Positions 1 through 7,761 of a stretch of 64,000 nt of DNA are shown one piece after another. Location: the NCBI GenBank assembly GCA_902774035.1, contig CACYHA010000004.1, positions 1 through 64,000 on the forward strand, written 5' to 3'. Each line of letters begins with the position of its first letter. The first letter of the stretch is position 1. A model generated the notes under the pieces. The model was not told where the DNA came from and ran no database searches. It worked only from the letters and a program-made list of their open reading frames with translations. Source of the DNA: Oscillospiraceae bacterium (lineage in GTDB: Bacteria > Bacillota > Clostridia > Oscillospirales > Acutalibacteraceae). Position numbers and translations under genes: made by a program.

Positions 1-128
1 TGATTCTAATACAAAAAGGAAAGGAACTCGGAGTAAAGGGAGCCTACATATCTATGTTACACTAATTACGTGGAAAATCAACGGGTTTACGGCATTTTGC
101 AAGACAATCATTGTCCTTCGATTTCTAG

Positions 129-542
129 GATAAAGCCAATGTTCTCAGTCCCGAAGAATTCTTCACCGTTGCAACTACCATCTTCCTTGATATCATGGTC
201 ATCACCGAATTCAAAGTCACCGTGGATCTTTCCAGCATGTCCTCTTTGACAGTCAACGCTACGCAGAGCAAGGTTGTGTTTCAGCCGCAGTCAGAGGATC
301 TCAGCTACAAAGCCGACCTCTCGCTTGGCGGATTCAACAAAGTCAGGATCATCGGTCCGGCCTCCTCGCTCAAAAAAATCAGCGAGGATGATCTGCAGAT
401 CATCATTGACGTTTCCTCTTTGTCGCATCCTTCTCAGGAAGCGCAAAGCGCAGGCGCCACCGTGACGGTTCAGTCGGACGATGTTACGGACTGCTGGGTG
501 TACGGAGCTTATAAAGCAAAAGTTTTGGTATCCGCAAAATAA
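129..542 (+). CDS. YbbR/CdaR-like domain protein, C-terminal part or remnant
   Basis: The only ATG in frame is at 195, giving 115 residues, but the frame is open back to a TAG at 126-128 and the residues upstream of the ATG look coding. No ribosome-binding site precedes 195. The segment VRIIGPASSLKKISEDDLQI followed by an IDVSSL strand matches the YbbR repeat pattern (V.GP.S.+..I....+.+DLS), the extracellular repeat of CdaR, the regulator of the c-di-AMP cyclase CdaA. Signal peptide, membrane anchor and the other expected repeats are absent. It may be a broken gene, or an intact gene disturbed by a sequence problem near the window edge. The bases before 126 are unusually AT-rich and stop-rich. 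The family call is tentative. Confidence 0.4.
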   Translation, partial: DKANVLSPEEFFTVATTIFLDIMVITEFKVTVDLSSMSSLTVNATQSKVVFQPQSEDLSYKADLSLGGFNKVRIIGPASSLKKISEDDLQIIIDVSSLSHPSQEAQSAGATVTVQSDDVTDCWVYGAYKAKVLVSAK

Positions 543-567
543 ATGATGAATTCAAAGACAATAGCAT

Positions 568-607
568 AAAGAATGCCGGCAGCCTTTTCGGGTTACCGGC
601 ATTCTTT
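568..607. terminator. bidirectional rho-independent terminator
   Basis: A 12-bp perfect inverted repeat (AAAGAATGCCGG at 568-579 and CCGGCATTCTTT at 596-607) sits between two convergent genes. Its A-rich left flank and T-rich right flank let it work in both directions. Confidence 0.85.
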
Positions 608-619
608 ATAATGGTTTAT

Positions 620-3600
620 TTATCTGACAAACACGCGGCAGGTCGCGGTTGCGGGGTTGTTTTGTTCCGTGCTCACACAGGTGATGTGGCAGGTACCTGT
701 ACCGACGCAGGTCACGTTGCCCTTGGAATCGACTTTTGCAACATTGGTATCGCTGGATTTCCAGATCACTTTTTTGTTTGTGGCGTTCGTCGGCAGCACG
801 GTCGCGGTCAGCCTGAACTTTGTCCCGTTGGAAACCGTAACGGTGTTCAGCAGCATGGAAACATCGGGAGACGACAGTTTGATGCCGGTCACTTTGATGT
901 TTTCGACCTTGACCACAACCATTGCGGATTTTCCGCCGCCGCCATCCGTCGGTGAGATGGTGATGATGCAGGAGCCTTCGGAAATGCCGGTCACAACGCC
1001 TTTGGAATTGACCTTGGCAACGCGCGTGTCACTGGATGAATACTTCAACTTTGCGCCGTTTGCGGTTGCAGGCTCGACCTTGGGTTTCAGCTTATACTTC
1101 GCGTTCAAACCGATCGTGACTTCATACTTATCCACAGTGACAGAGCGGATCTTGGAGGCTTTCACCGTCACGGAGCAGGCCGCAACCTTCTTGCCGTCGA
1201 CCGTTGTGCAGGTCACTGTCGCACGGCCGGCTTTGAGGCCCTTGATGTTGCCCTTCTGGCTGACCTTCACGATCTTCGGATTGCTGGACGCCCAGGTGAC
1301 CTTTTTATTTGTGGCGTAGCTCGGCGTGATGTTGGCTTTCAGCTTCACAACGTCGCCCGCCGTCAGATTCACCGTCTTTTTGTTCAGCGTGACGCTCTGC
1401 ACCCTGGTCGCGACGACCGTCACCTTGCAGGAAGCAGTCAACCCGGTGTCCTTTGTCGTGCAGGTGATCGTGCAGGTGCCGGGATTCACGCCGGTGACCT
1501 TTCCGGCGCTGTTGACAGTTGCAACCTTATTGTTGTCCGAAGACCACGTCACCGTGTTGATAGAAACATTGTCCGGCTTGATCGTAGCCACGATCGTTGC
1601 GCTCTTGCCGTCCTTGAGCGTTAAGGTGCGCTGATCCAGACGCACAGACGTTGAAAGGATCGTCTTTTCCACCGTCACTCTGCAGGAAGCGGTCTTGCCG
1701 CGGTTTTTCGTCGTGCAAGTGATGATACATCTGCCGGCTTTGACGGCTTTTACAAGGCCCTTGCTGTTGACGGTCGCGACAGAGGTGTCGCTGGAAGACC
1801 AGATCACCTTTTTGTTTGTGGCGTTTTTCGGAAGAATCGTCGGCGTTAAAAGCGCGGTTGCGGTTTCGTAGAGCGAAAGCTCGTTGCGATCCAGCGAAAC
1901 GCCGCCGACGGGAACCGTCACTTTGACCTTGCAGCGCTGAGCGGCAAAGGGATTGTCGTTGGATGTACAGGTGATATACGCCGTGCCGACGCCGACGCCC
2001 GTGACAAGTCCGTTCTTGTCGACTGTCGCAACCTTTGCGTTGTCCGTTTTCCATGTGACGTCTTTGAAGGTTGCGTTCGTCGGAACGATCGTGCAGGTCA
2101 GGCGGAAGGATTTGTCCACATAAATGTTCTTAGCGGTCACGTTCAGCGTCAGTTCTTCAACCTCGACCTTTTTGAACACGGTCACTTTGCAGGTCGCCTT
2201 GTAGCCGCCGTCCACCGTTGTGCACGTGATGGTGGTCGAGCCGGAACCGACCGCAGTTACAACGCCCGTGTTTTCATCCACAACGGCAACTCTTGTGTTT
2301 GCGCTCTTCCATTTTACGGAAGGATCCGTTGCGTTTTCGGGAAGCACGACAGCAGTGAGCGTCTCCTTCTTTGTGGCAAACAACTGCACATCGGTCTGCT
2401 CGATCGAGACCCCGATCACGGGAATGCTGACATTCACGCGGCAGGAAGCGGATTTGTTGCCGTCTTCTGTCGTGCAAGTGATGGTGCACGATCCGGGACC
2501 GAGCGCACGAACGACGCCGTTTTGATCCACAGAGGCGACGGTGGCGTTCGACGTTGACCATGTCACGGTCTTATTGAGCGCCGTCGTCGGATAGATCGTT
2601 GCCGTGAGGGAGGCCGTCTGGTTTTGCTTCATATTCAATTCCGCTTTGTTCAGACGGACGAAGCCGACGTTGTAACCGATACCGATCAGGCTCAGCGGGA
2701 AATTCTGCGCCCAGACCTTCTGCATAAGCTCCGTCGGGTGCGCGCCGTCGAGCGTGTACTCGGGACGCATGGCTTCGGGATCCTCGGGGTTTTTCGTGAT
2801 CTCGTTGAAGTCCACATACCCGTCGTGCTCCGTTGTCGTTGCCAGCCAGTCGTTGACCTTCAGCGCGATCTCCCAGTCGGCATGGCGCTGTTCCTCGGTG
2901 CGGTCATAGCGGTCGCCGGTATTAAGGAAGTTGCGCGTGTAGCCCTTCCACTGGGTGATGGCGCAGGCGATCACGCGCAAATTGTTGTCGTGACACAGCT
3001 TGAACACCGTCTGGAAATTCTTGATGATATCCTCCGCCGTCGGCTGCTGAATGCCGGGGTACTGCTCCTGGATATCCTTGCAGACCGGGTGAACGATATC
3101 GTTCGTTCCGATCTTGACGATCACATATTTCACACCGGACTGACTGAGCACGTCGCGCTGGAAGCGGTTGAGCATGGATTCGCCGAAAAGGAAGGAACCG
3201 AAGCCGAGACCGTCGCGGCCGAGCTGGTTACCGATGATGCCTTTTCCGACAACGCCGACGTCCGTAATGTTTTTGTTGGTGATCATCTCGCTGAGATACT
3301 GCGGGAAGTTGTTGGAAACCGTGGAGTCGCCAACGACAACAACGGAATAAGCGTCAGGGTTCTCGGAAAACACGTCCACGCTGGAAAAGATCGGCACAAC
3401 GTGGATAATACTGTAGGAAAGCGAAGGATCCAGCCCGAAGCCTGCCTGCTCAAAAATCTTGACATACTCATCGTCCAGCAGGCCGTCCAGCAAGCCGAAG
3501 GATTCCGTGCGGGTGTTGTCCGCTTCGTCGAGCTTGATGTACGTCTCGCCGCCGGAAAGACCCATGGTCTTGACTTCGGAGAAGTCCTTCAGGAACACGC

Positions 3601-4039
3601 TGAGCGCAATGTTTTCCTGTGCAACCACGTTGAATTCCACGGGATCGGAAAGAACCTCCGCGCCGGCCGGGATCGTGACAGAGGGATACCCGTTGAAGGT
3701 GATGAACCGAAGCGTGCTGTCGTCGATCCTCGAGCCGGAAACGCTCTTGGCAACGGTACAGGTCTCGATCTTCAGCTCTTTTTCACCGAAGTGGTTCGAC
3801 AGGCGCACACGCACCTGGTTGCCGCTTGCGGTCGGTGTGATCACGGTACGCGCCGTGATATCGCCGATAAACGCGGTGATATTGTCATACCCCTGCAGGG
3901 AGATATTGGTGGAACCTGTGCCCCAGGCGGTGATCCATTTTCCCGTGTCGTCGGCAGCGGATGCGCTGAAAACGGCGGCAGCAAGAAGCAAAACAAGAAG
4001 GATCGTTGTCTGCAGGAAAAAGCGAATGGTTCTTTTCAT
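620..4039 (-). CDS. secreted SGNH/GDSL hydrolase with eight Big_2 (bacterial Ig-like) domains
   Basis: 1139 residues. A signal peptide (residues 1-28) is followed by a WITAWGTGST-type N-terminal region typical of two-part SGNH esterases. The hydrolase blocks are GDST (Ser239), the GxxGN block at about 267-271, GTND (311-314) and DGAHP (Asp431, His434), so Ser, Asp and His are all present. From about residue 460 to the end there are eight tandem Big_2 domains of about 85 residues, each with TIxPxNATNKxVxWxSS and GxxTITCTT elements. Such domains usually bind or space surface enzymes, so the likely role is extracellular deacylation of a polysaccharide or ester; the substrate is unknown. An AAAGGA ribosome-binding site precedes the ATG. 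The gene lies downstream of the S11 homologue on the same strand. Confidence 0.88.
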   Translation of the reverse strand: MKRTIRFFLQTTILLVLLLAAAVFSASAADDTGKWITAWGTGSTNISLQGYDNITAFIGDITARTVITPTASGNQVRVRLSNHFGEKELKIETCTVAKSVSGSRIDDSTLRFITFNGYPSVTIPAGAEVLSDPVEFNVVAQENIALSVFLKDFSEVKTMGLSGGETYIKLDEADNTRTESFGLLDGLLDDEYVKIFEQAGFGLDPSLSYSIIHVVPIFSSVDVFSENPDAYSVVVVGDSTVSNNFPQYLSEMITNKNITDVGVVGKGIIGNQLGRDGLGFGSFLFGESMLNRFQRDVLSQSGVKYVIVKIGTNDIVHPVCKDIQEQYPGIQQPTAEDIIKNFQTVFKLCHDNNLRVIACAITQWKGYTRNFLNTGDRYDRTEEQRHADWEIALKVNDWLATTTEHDGYVDFNEITKNPEDPEAMRPEYTLDGAHPTELMQKVWAQNFPLSLIGIGYNVGFVRLNKAELNMKQNQTASLTATIYPTTALNKTVTWSTSNATVASVDQNGVVRALGPGSCTITCTTEDGNKSASCRVNVSIPVIGVSIEQTDVQLFATKKETLTAVVLPENATDPSVKWKSANTRVAVVDENTGVVTAVGSGSTTITCTTVDGGYKATCKVTVFKKVEVEELTLNVTAKNIYVDKSFRLTCTIVPTNATFKDVTWKTDNAKVATVDKNGLVTGVGVGTAYITCTSNDNPFAAQRCKVKVTVPVGGVSLDRNELSLYETATALLTPTILPKNATNKKVIWSSSDTSVATVNSKGLVKAVKAGRCIITCTTKNRGKTASCRVTVEKTILSTSVRLDQRTLTLKDGKSATIVATIKPDNVSINTVTWSSDNNKVATVNSAGKVTGVNPGTCTITCTTKDTGLTASCKVTVVATRVQSVTLNKKTVNLTAGDVVKLKANITPSYATNKKVTWASSNPKIVKVSQKGNIKGLKAGRATVTCTTVDGKKVAACSVTVKASKIRSVTVDKYEVTIGLNAKYKLKPKVEPATANGAKLKYSSSDTRVAKVNSKGVVTGISEGSCIITISPTDGGGGKSAMVVVKVENIKVTGIKLSSPDVSMLLNTVTVSNGTKFRLTATVLPTNATNKKVIWKSSDTNVAKVDSKGNVTCVGTGTCHITCVSTEQNNPATATCRVFVR

Positions 4040-4090
4040 TAAAAATGCATCCTTTCATTTGATTGAAGCATCGAGTGCGTCATCGGTTTC

Positions 4091-5464
4091 TTATTTTTTC
4101 ACGGGCGGCTTTGAACGCTGCGCAGCCCTTTGCGCTCTCATCTTTTTGCGCTTCATGTTGTGATAGAGAAGCAATCCGAGGTAGGAACAAACAAGAAGCA
4201 GCGCAAGGACTTCCAGAATGATGAAAAATGTGGAAGAAAGCAGATTGGAAAGCTTTGTCATGAACAGGCGCACAAGGCTCAGTCCGACATCGTTTGCGGC
4301 AACAAGGTTGATCGTTGTGATCTCCTGATCCGCATAATATACCTTTGCCTGACAGATCACATCGCCTGCGGAAATCGGCGCCTTCACCTGTTCGGGAAGG
4401 GTTTCCGGCATGGGCTTGATCAGCACGGAGTTGCTCGTGGCTTTTGCGGGAACAAGGGCGCTTGTCTCCTTTTCCGGAACAAGACGCAGCGTATCGGCGT
4501 CTTTACCCGCGACGACATTGACCACCGCGACCGTCTGATTGACCGTTGCGATCACGCGAAAACGGATGTTGCTGTACACCCAGGAGATCAGCGCCTTCGC
4601 GTCGGTGAGCGCCGTGTTTTCGTTGACGCCGTCGCGGTCGATATCTTTCATGCTGCCGCGCATCACGATCGTGAGATAGGAATAACCGTCCTGCGAAGAG
4701 GAAGCCGCGATGCACTCCCCTGCTTTTGTCGAGAAGGTGTATTTTCCACCGTTTACGGCGCTGTGGTAATAATCCGAATAGGAGGCGGACGTCATGCGGT
4801 TTTCGGTGTTATAGGTGCGCTCCCCATTGCGCGACGTTGACGGAAGCGTGATCGAGGAAGCGGAGAAGGTTTCGGAAAACACAGGTGAGTTCAGCGCATA
4901 TTTCAGGATCAGGGCAACATCCTGCGCCGAGGTGCACTGTCCGTCGGCATCGAAGCCGGTGATGTTGACGATTTTCGTGCGGGAGCAGCCGATTTTTTTC
5001 GCAAGCTCGTTCATCGCCTGAACAAAGCCCTCCGCGCTTCCGGAAACAGAATAAGCGATCACGGACGCGCAGTCGTTCGCGCCGTACATCATAAGCGCTT
5101 CGATCAGTTGGCGCTTCGTGTATTTTTCGCCGACCAGAAGGTTTACCGTCCGGACGCCGTAGGTGTATTCCACAAGGCCGAGAGATTCTTCCGTGATCTC
5201 GATCTCCTTGTCGAGGCTCCCCCATTTTTCGATCGCAGTAATGGCGCCGAGCAGTTTCACAAACGCGGCGGGCGCAGTCTTTTTTGTTTCGTTTCGGCTG
5301 AACAGAACGGTGCCGTCATCGAGGCTGATCATATAATAAATATCTGAAACCAGCTTTTCCGTGACGTCGGTCTGCCCGTTGAAATCGGCGCCGGCGAACA
5401 TCGAAAAACAGCCGACACAAATCAAAACCGTCAGCAAAACAACAAAAAACTTTTTCATTCTCAT
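4091..5464 (-). CDS. peptidase S11 (DacF-like D,D-carboxypeptidase) homologue with degenerate active-site motifs
   Basis: 457 residues: signal peptide (1-26), a penicillin-binding S11 fold, a C-terminal accessory region, then one membrane helix at about 412-434 followed by a basic tail (RKKMRAQRAAQ). The fold is recognisable from DDGTVLFSRNE, TAPAAFVKLLGAI, MMYGANDCASVIA and GGKYTFSTKAG. All three catalytic motifs are altered. The SxxK serine is Ala67 (AFVK, with Lys70 kept), the SxN serine is Gly128 (GAN), and KTG reads KYT at 241-243. The protein is therefore unlikely to cleave D-Ala-D-Ala and may bind peptidoglycan or regulate another enzyme. The gene is intact with no stops, so this looks like a retained pseudo-enzyme rather than a decaying gene. 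Confidence 0.85.
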   Translation of the reverse strand: MRMKKFFVVLLTVLICVGCFSMFAGADFNGQTDVTEKLVSDIYYMISLDDGTVLFSRNETKKTAPAAFVKLLGAITAIEKWGSLDKEIEITEESLGLVEYTYGVRTVNLLVGEKYTKRQLIEALMMYGANDCASVIAYSVSGSAEGFVQAMNELAKKIGCSRTKIVNITGFDADGQCTSAQDVALILKYALNSPVFSETFSASSITLPSTSRNGERTYNTENRMTSASYSDYYHSAVNGGKYTFSTKAGECIAASSSQDGYSYLTIVMRGSMKDIDRDGVNENTALTDAKALISWVYSNIRFRVIATVNQTVAVVNVVAGKDADTLRLVPEKETSALVPAKATSNSVLIKPMPETLPEQVKAPISAGDVICQAKVYYADQEITTINLVAANDVGLSLVRLFMTKLSNLLSSTFFIILEVLALLLVCSYLGLLLYHNMKRKKMRAQRAAQRSKPPVKK

Positions 5465-5644
5465 TCATCCATCCTTAATTTTATTTGCAATCTGCAAAAA
5501 AATGTGCTACAATAATCCCGGAAAGTCCATTTCTGCATTTTACATTTGATTATAACAATTATTGCAGAAAAAATAAACCGTTTTATGAAAAAAATAAAAA
5601 TATTCTTAAAATAAATTTTTACCGATGAAAATGAGGTGCTACCT

Positions 5645-6337
5645 GTGATCTATATTACCGGCGATACACACGGACAAATCGACCGCTTTGACGCCCCTGC
5701 GCTGCGCAAGCTCAAGGAGAAAGACACGCTGATCATCTGCGGCGACTTCGGCTTTTTGTGGAACGGCTCCAAGGAGGAAATGAACACGCTGCGAAAGCTT
5801 TCCCGGCTGCGCTACAATATCTGCTTTGTTGACGGCACCCATGAAAACTTTGAGATGCTCGCAAAGCTGAAGGTGAAACGCTGGAACGGCGGAAAGGTCC
5901 ACCAGATCGCGCCGAACATCTTTCATCTGATGCGCGGCCAGGTCTATCAGATCGAAGACCAGACGATCTTTACCATGGGCGGCGGCGAAAGCCCGGACAT
6001 CGAGATCCGCTTTGAAATGAACACATGGTCCGATCTGGAGTTTCCGACGCGCGACGAACTGATGGAGGGCGTTGAAAATCTCCAAAAGCGGGACGGAAAA
6101 GTGGATATCATCGTTTCCCATGAACCCCCGGCGAAAGTCAAGGACTTTTTGCTGTTCAAAACGCACGACGACGCTTCCATTACGGCGATCAACACCTACC
6201 TTGAAGACGTCGGAAAAACCTGCGAATTCAAGCACTGGTACTTCGGCTCGCTGCATATGGACAAGTTCATCTCGGCCACGCACATCAGCGTTTTCCAGAA
6301 CATCATCGACGCAAAATGTGGCAAACCCGTCACCTGA
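5645..6337 (+). CDS. calcineurin-like metallophosphoesterase
   Basis: About 230 residues. The metal-binding blocks are GDTHG near the N-terminus, GDFGF, GTHEN (a variant of GNHE) and SHEPP, with an MGGGES element between them. It is probably a cytoplasmic phosphoesterase; the substrate cannot be told from sequence. I place the start at GTG 5645 (MIYITGDTHG) because the GAGGTG ribosome-binding site at 5633-5638 is six bases upstream. The GTG at 5636 lies inside that site. The gene stands alone upstream of a tRNA. Confidence 0.85.
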   Translation: MIYITGDTHGQIDRFDAPALRKLKEKDTLIICGDFGFLWNGSKEEMNTLRKLSRLRYNICFVDGTHENFEMLAKLKVKRWNGGKVHQIAPNIFHLMRGQVYQIEDQTIFTMGGGESPDIEIRFEMNTWSDLEFPTRDELMEGVENLQKRDGKVDIIVSHEPPAKVKDFLLFKTHDDASITAINTYLEDVGKTCEFKHWYFGSLHMDKFISATHISVFQNIIDAKCGKPVT

Positions 6338-6379
6338 GTTTTACTCCAAAAATAATTTTTACTTTTTTTCGAAAAACTA

Positions 6380-6408
6380 TAGATTTTTTTGGAAAGGTGT
6401 GTTATAAT
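6380..6408 (+). promoter_or_regulatory. probable tRNA-Val promoter
   Basis: A perfect TATAAT at 6403-6408 ends 15 bases before the tRNA. At 17-bp spacing the -35 is only weakly matched (TAGATT, 6380-6385). Confidence 0.5.
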
Positions 6409-6423
6409 ACCACACGTTGGTAC

Positions 6424-6500
6424 GGAGGTATAGCCCAGTTGGTTAGAGCGCTGCGTTCACATCGCAGAGGTCGAGGGTTCGAGTCCCCCTGCCTCTACCA
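6424..6500 (+). tRNA. tRNA-Val(CAC)
   Basis: 77 nt with encoded CCA. The acceptor stem GGAGGTA pairs with TGCCTCT, including two G-U pairs. The anticodon stem CTGCG/CGCAG encloses the loop TTCACAT, anticodon CAC (valine, GUG codons). The T arm is GAGGG-TTCGAGT-CCCCC. The D stem (GCCC/GAGC) and the T stem each carry one C-A mismatch, a little unusual but within what real tRNAs tolerate. Confidence 0.9.
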
Positions 6501-6502
6501 CA

Positions 6503-6544
6503 CATCGGCAGACAGTTTTTGCTTCTGCCGATGATTTCTTTTTC
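6503..6544 (+). terminator. rho-independent terminator after tRNA-Val
   Basis: A 10-bp perfect stem (CATCGGCAGA at 6503-6512, TCTGCCGATG at 6524-6533) is followed by a T-rich tail (ATTTCTTTTT). Confidence 0.85.
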
Positions 6545-6556
6545 AGGGAGAACCAA

Positions 6557-7006
6557 ATGAAAAACGTCAACATTTACACCGACGGCGCATGTTCCGGCAA
6601 TCCCGGCGTCGGCGGCTGGGGAACGATTCTGGAATACAACGGCAAGGAAAAAGAGCTTTCCGGCGCCGAAGCGCAAACGACGAACAACCGCATGGAGCTG
6701 ACGGCTGTGATCGCCGGACTGCAGGCACTCAAAGAGCCCTGCAAAGTCACGCTCTACTCGGATTCGCAGTATGTTGTGAACGCCGTCAACCTCGGCTGGG
6801 TCTGCGCCTGGAAGAAAAACGGCTGGAAAAAGGCCGATAAAAAGCCGGCGCTCAATGTGGATCTTTGGGAGATTCTACTGACACTTTTACAAACGCATGA
6901 CGTCACCTTTGTCTGGGTCAGAGGACATGACGGCCACCCGCAAAACGAACGGTGCGACAAGCTTGCCGTTGCTGCCTGGACAAATCTGAAGGAAACATTG
7001 GAATAA
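6557..7006 (+). CDS. rnhA: ribonuclease HI
   Basis: 149 residues, normal for RNase HI, which degrades the RNA strand of RNA-DNA hybrids. The DEDD metal ligands are Asp9 (YTDGACSGNPG), Glu47 (TTNNRMELTA), Asp69 (YSDSQYV) and Asp134 (NERCDKLA), and the His-loop histidine is His124 (VRGHDGHPQNE). The basic protrusion (AWKKNGWKKADKKP) that aids hybrid binding is present. A GGGAG ribosome-binding site precedes the ATG, and the gene ends at a strong bidirectional terminator. Confidence 0.97.
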   Translation: MKNVNIYTDGACSGNPGVGGWGTILEYNGKEKELSGAEAQTTNNRMELTAVIAGLQALKEPCKVTLYSDSQYVVNAVNLGWVCAWKKNGWKKADKKPALNVDLWEILLTLLQTHDVTFVWVRGHDGHPQNERCDKLAVAAWTNLKETLE

Positions 7007-7020
7007 AGCTTTTACATGAA

Positions 7021-7055
7021 ACAAAGCCGCGGCCAACCATGCCGCGGCTTTGTTC
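7021..7055. terminator. bidirectional terminator between rnhA and the AOR operon
   Basis: A 12-bp perfect stem (ACAAAGCCGCGG at 7021-7032, CCGCGGCTTTGT at 7042-7053) lies between convergent genes, with T-rich flanks on both strands. Confidence 0.88.
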
Positions 7056-7070
7056 ATAAAAGGAGATAAA

Positions 7071-7448
7071 TCAATACGCTACATTGATCGCTTCGAAGCG
7101 GCATTTTTTTGCGCACGCGCCGCATTGGAAGCACTTGCTCTGATCGATCTCAAACGGCTGCTTCACTTCGCCGAACGGGGCGTCTGCGGCGCAGACGCGG
7201 CGGCAAAGGCTGCAGCCCTTGCACTTTTCGGGATCAATGGTCACCTTCTTGATCTTGCGCCAACCTTCGGGTGCAGTGATGGCGCTGTTGGGACAGATGT
7301 GACTGCACTGGCCGCATTCCACACACACTTTGTCGTTGATCTCATAACGGGACGCGACAGCATCCGCCGGAGAGATCGCGTGATAGAGACAGACATAGGC
7401 ACAGGCGCCGCAGCCGACACAGAGTTCTTCATTCAGTATAAAAGCCAT
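7071..7448 (-). CDS. four-cluster ferredoxin, probable electron-transfer partner of AOR
   Basis: 125 residues with four CxxCxxCxxxC motifs: Cys10/13/16/20, Cys42/45/48/52, Cys76/79/82/86 and Cys106/109/112/116. That is enough for four [4Fe-4S] clusters. It is the last gene of the aor operon and resembles the small Fe-S subunit (AorA) of multi-subunit bacterial aldehyde oxidoreductases. It probably carries electrons to or from the tungsten enzyme encoded two genes upstream. Cytoplasmic, no signal peptide. Confidence 0.92.
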   Translation of the reverse strand: MAFILNEELCVGCGACAYVCLYHAISPADAVASRYEINDKVCVECGQCSHICPNSAITAPEGWRKIKKVTIDPEKCKGCSLCRRVCAADAPFGEVKQPFEIDQSKCFQCGACAKKCRFEAINVAY

Positions 7449-7460
7449 GTTCCGCCCTCC

Positions 7461-7748
7461 TTAGCCGCCGGAAGCCGGCGACAAAAGCCAGATCTCGTCG
7501 CCGTCATTCAGCCGTTGATTTTTGTTTTTGCAGCGGTCGCCGTTGATAAAGATCACCGTGTGTTTATATGCCAACGGGTCGGGATGCTCCAGCGTCGGAT
7601 CGTTCGCTTTGTTTTCGGCGTAGACCTTGTCCACCTGTGCATTCAATGAAGGAAACAGGTCGCCGATTTTTTCAATGTTCAGCGTTTCTTTGGCAAGATG
7701 GGTATCCATGCGCAGAACGCCGAACAGTTTCACGGTTACGGTTGCCAT
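7461..7748 (-). CDS. MoaD/ThiS-family ubiquitin-like sulfur carrier
   Basis: 95 residues from the ATG at 7746-7748, which follows a strong GAGGAGGTG site; a longer in-frame reading lacks a ribosome-binding site. The beta-grasp pattern (MATVTVKLFGVLR ... LNDGDEIWLLSPASGG) ends in the diagnostic Gly-Gly that is adenylated and thiocarboxylated. Its position between aor and the ferredoxin, downstream of a ThiF-like activating enzyme, suggests it supplies sulfur for the pterin dithiolene of the tungsten/molybdenum cofactor. It is longer than a standard MoaD (about 80 residues) because of an insert around residues 45-65. Confidence 0.85.
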   Translation of the reverse strand: MATVTVKLFGVLRMDTHLAKETLNIEKIGDLFPSLNAQVDKVYAENKANDPTLEHPDPLAYKHTVIFINGDRCKNKNQRLNDGDEIWLLSPASGG

Positions 7749-7761
7749 TGTCTGCACCTCC

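Noticed and set aside
2624-4042. Long plus-strand ORF of 472 codons opposite the SGNH gene
   Set aside because: It is a frame shadow of the minus-strand gene. The product has no recognisable domain, and the minus-strand protein has clear motifs.
5484-5498. Palindrome TTTGCA-ATC-TGCAAA upstream of the S11 homologue
   Set aside because: Short, in AT-rich DNA and without a matching copy elsewhere in the window; chance is likely.
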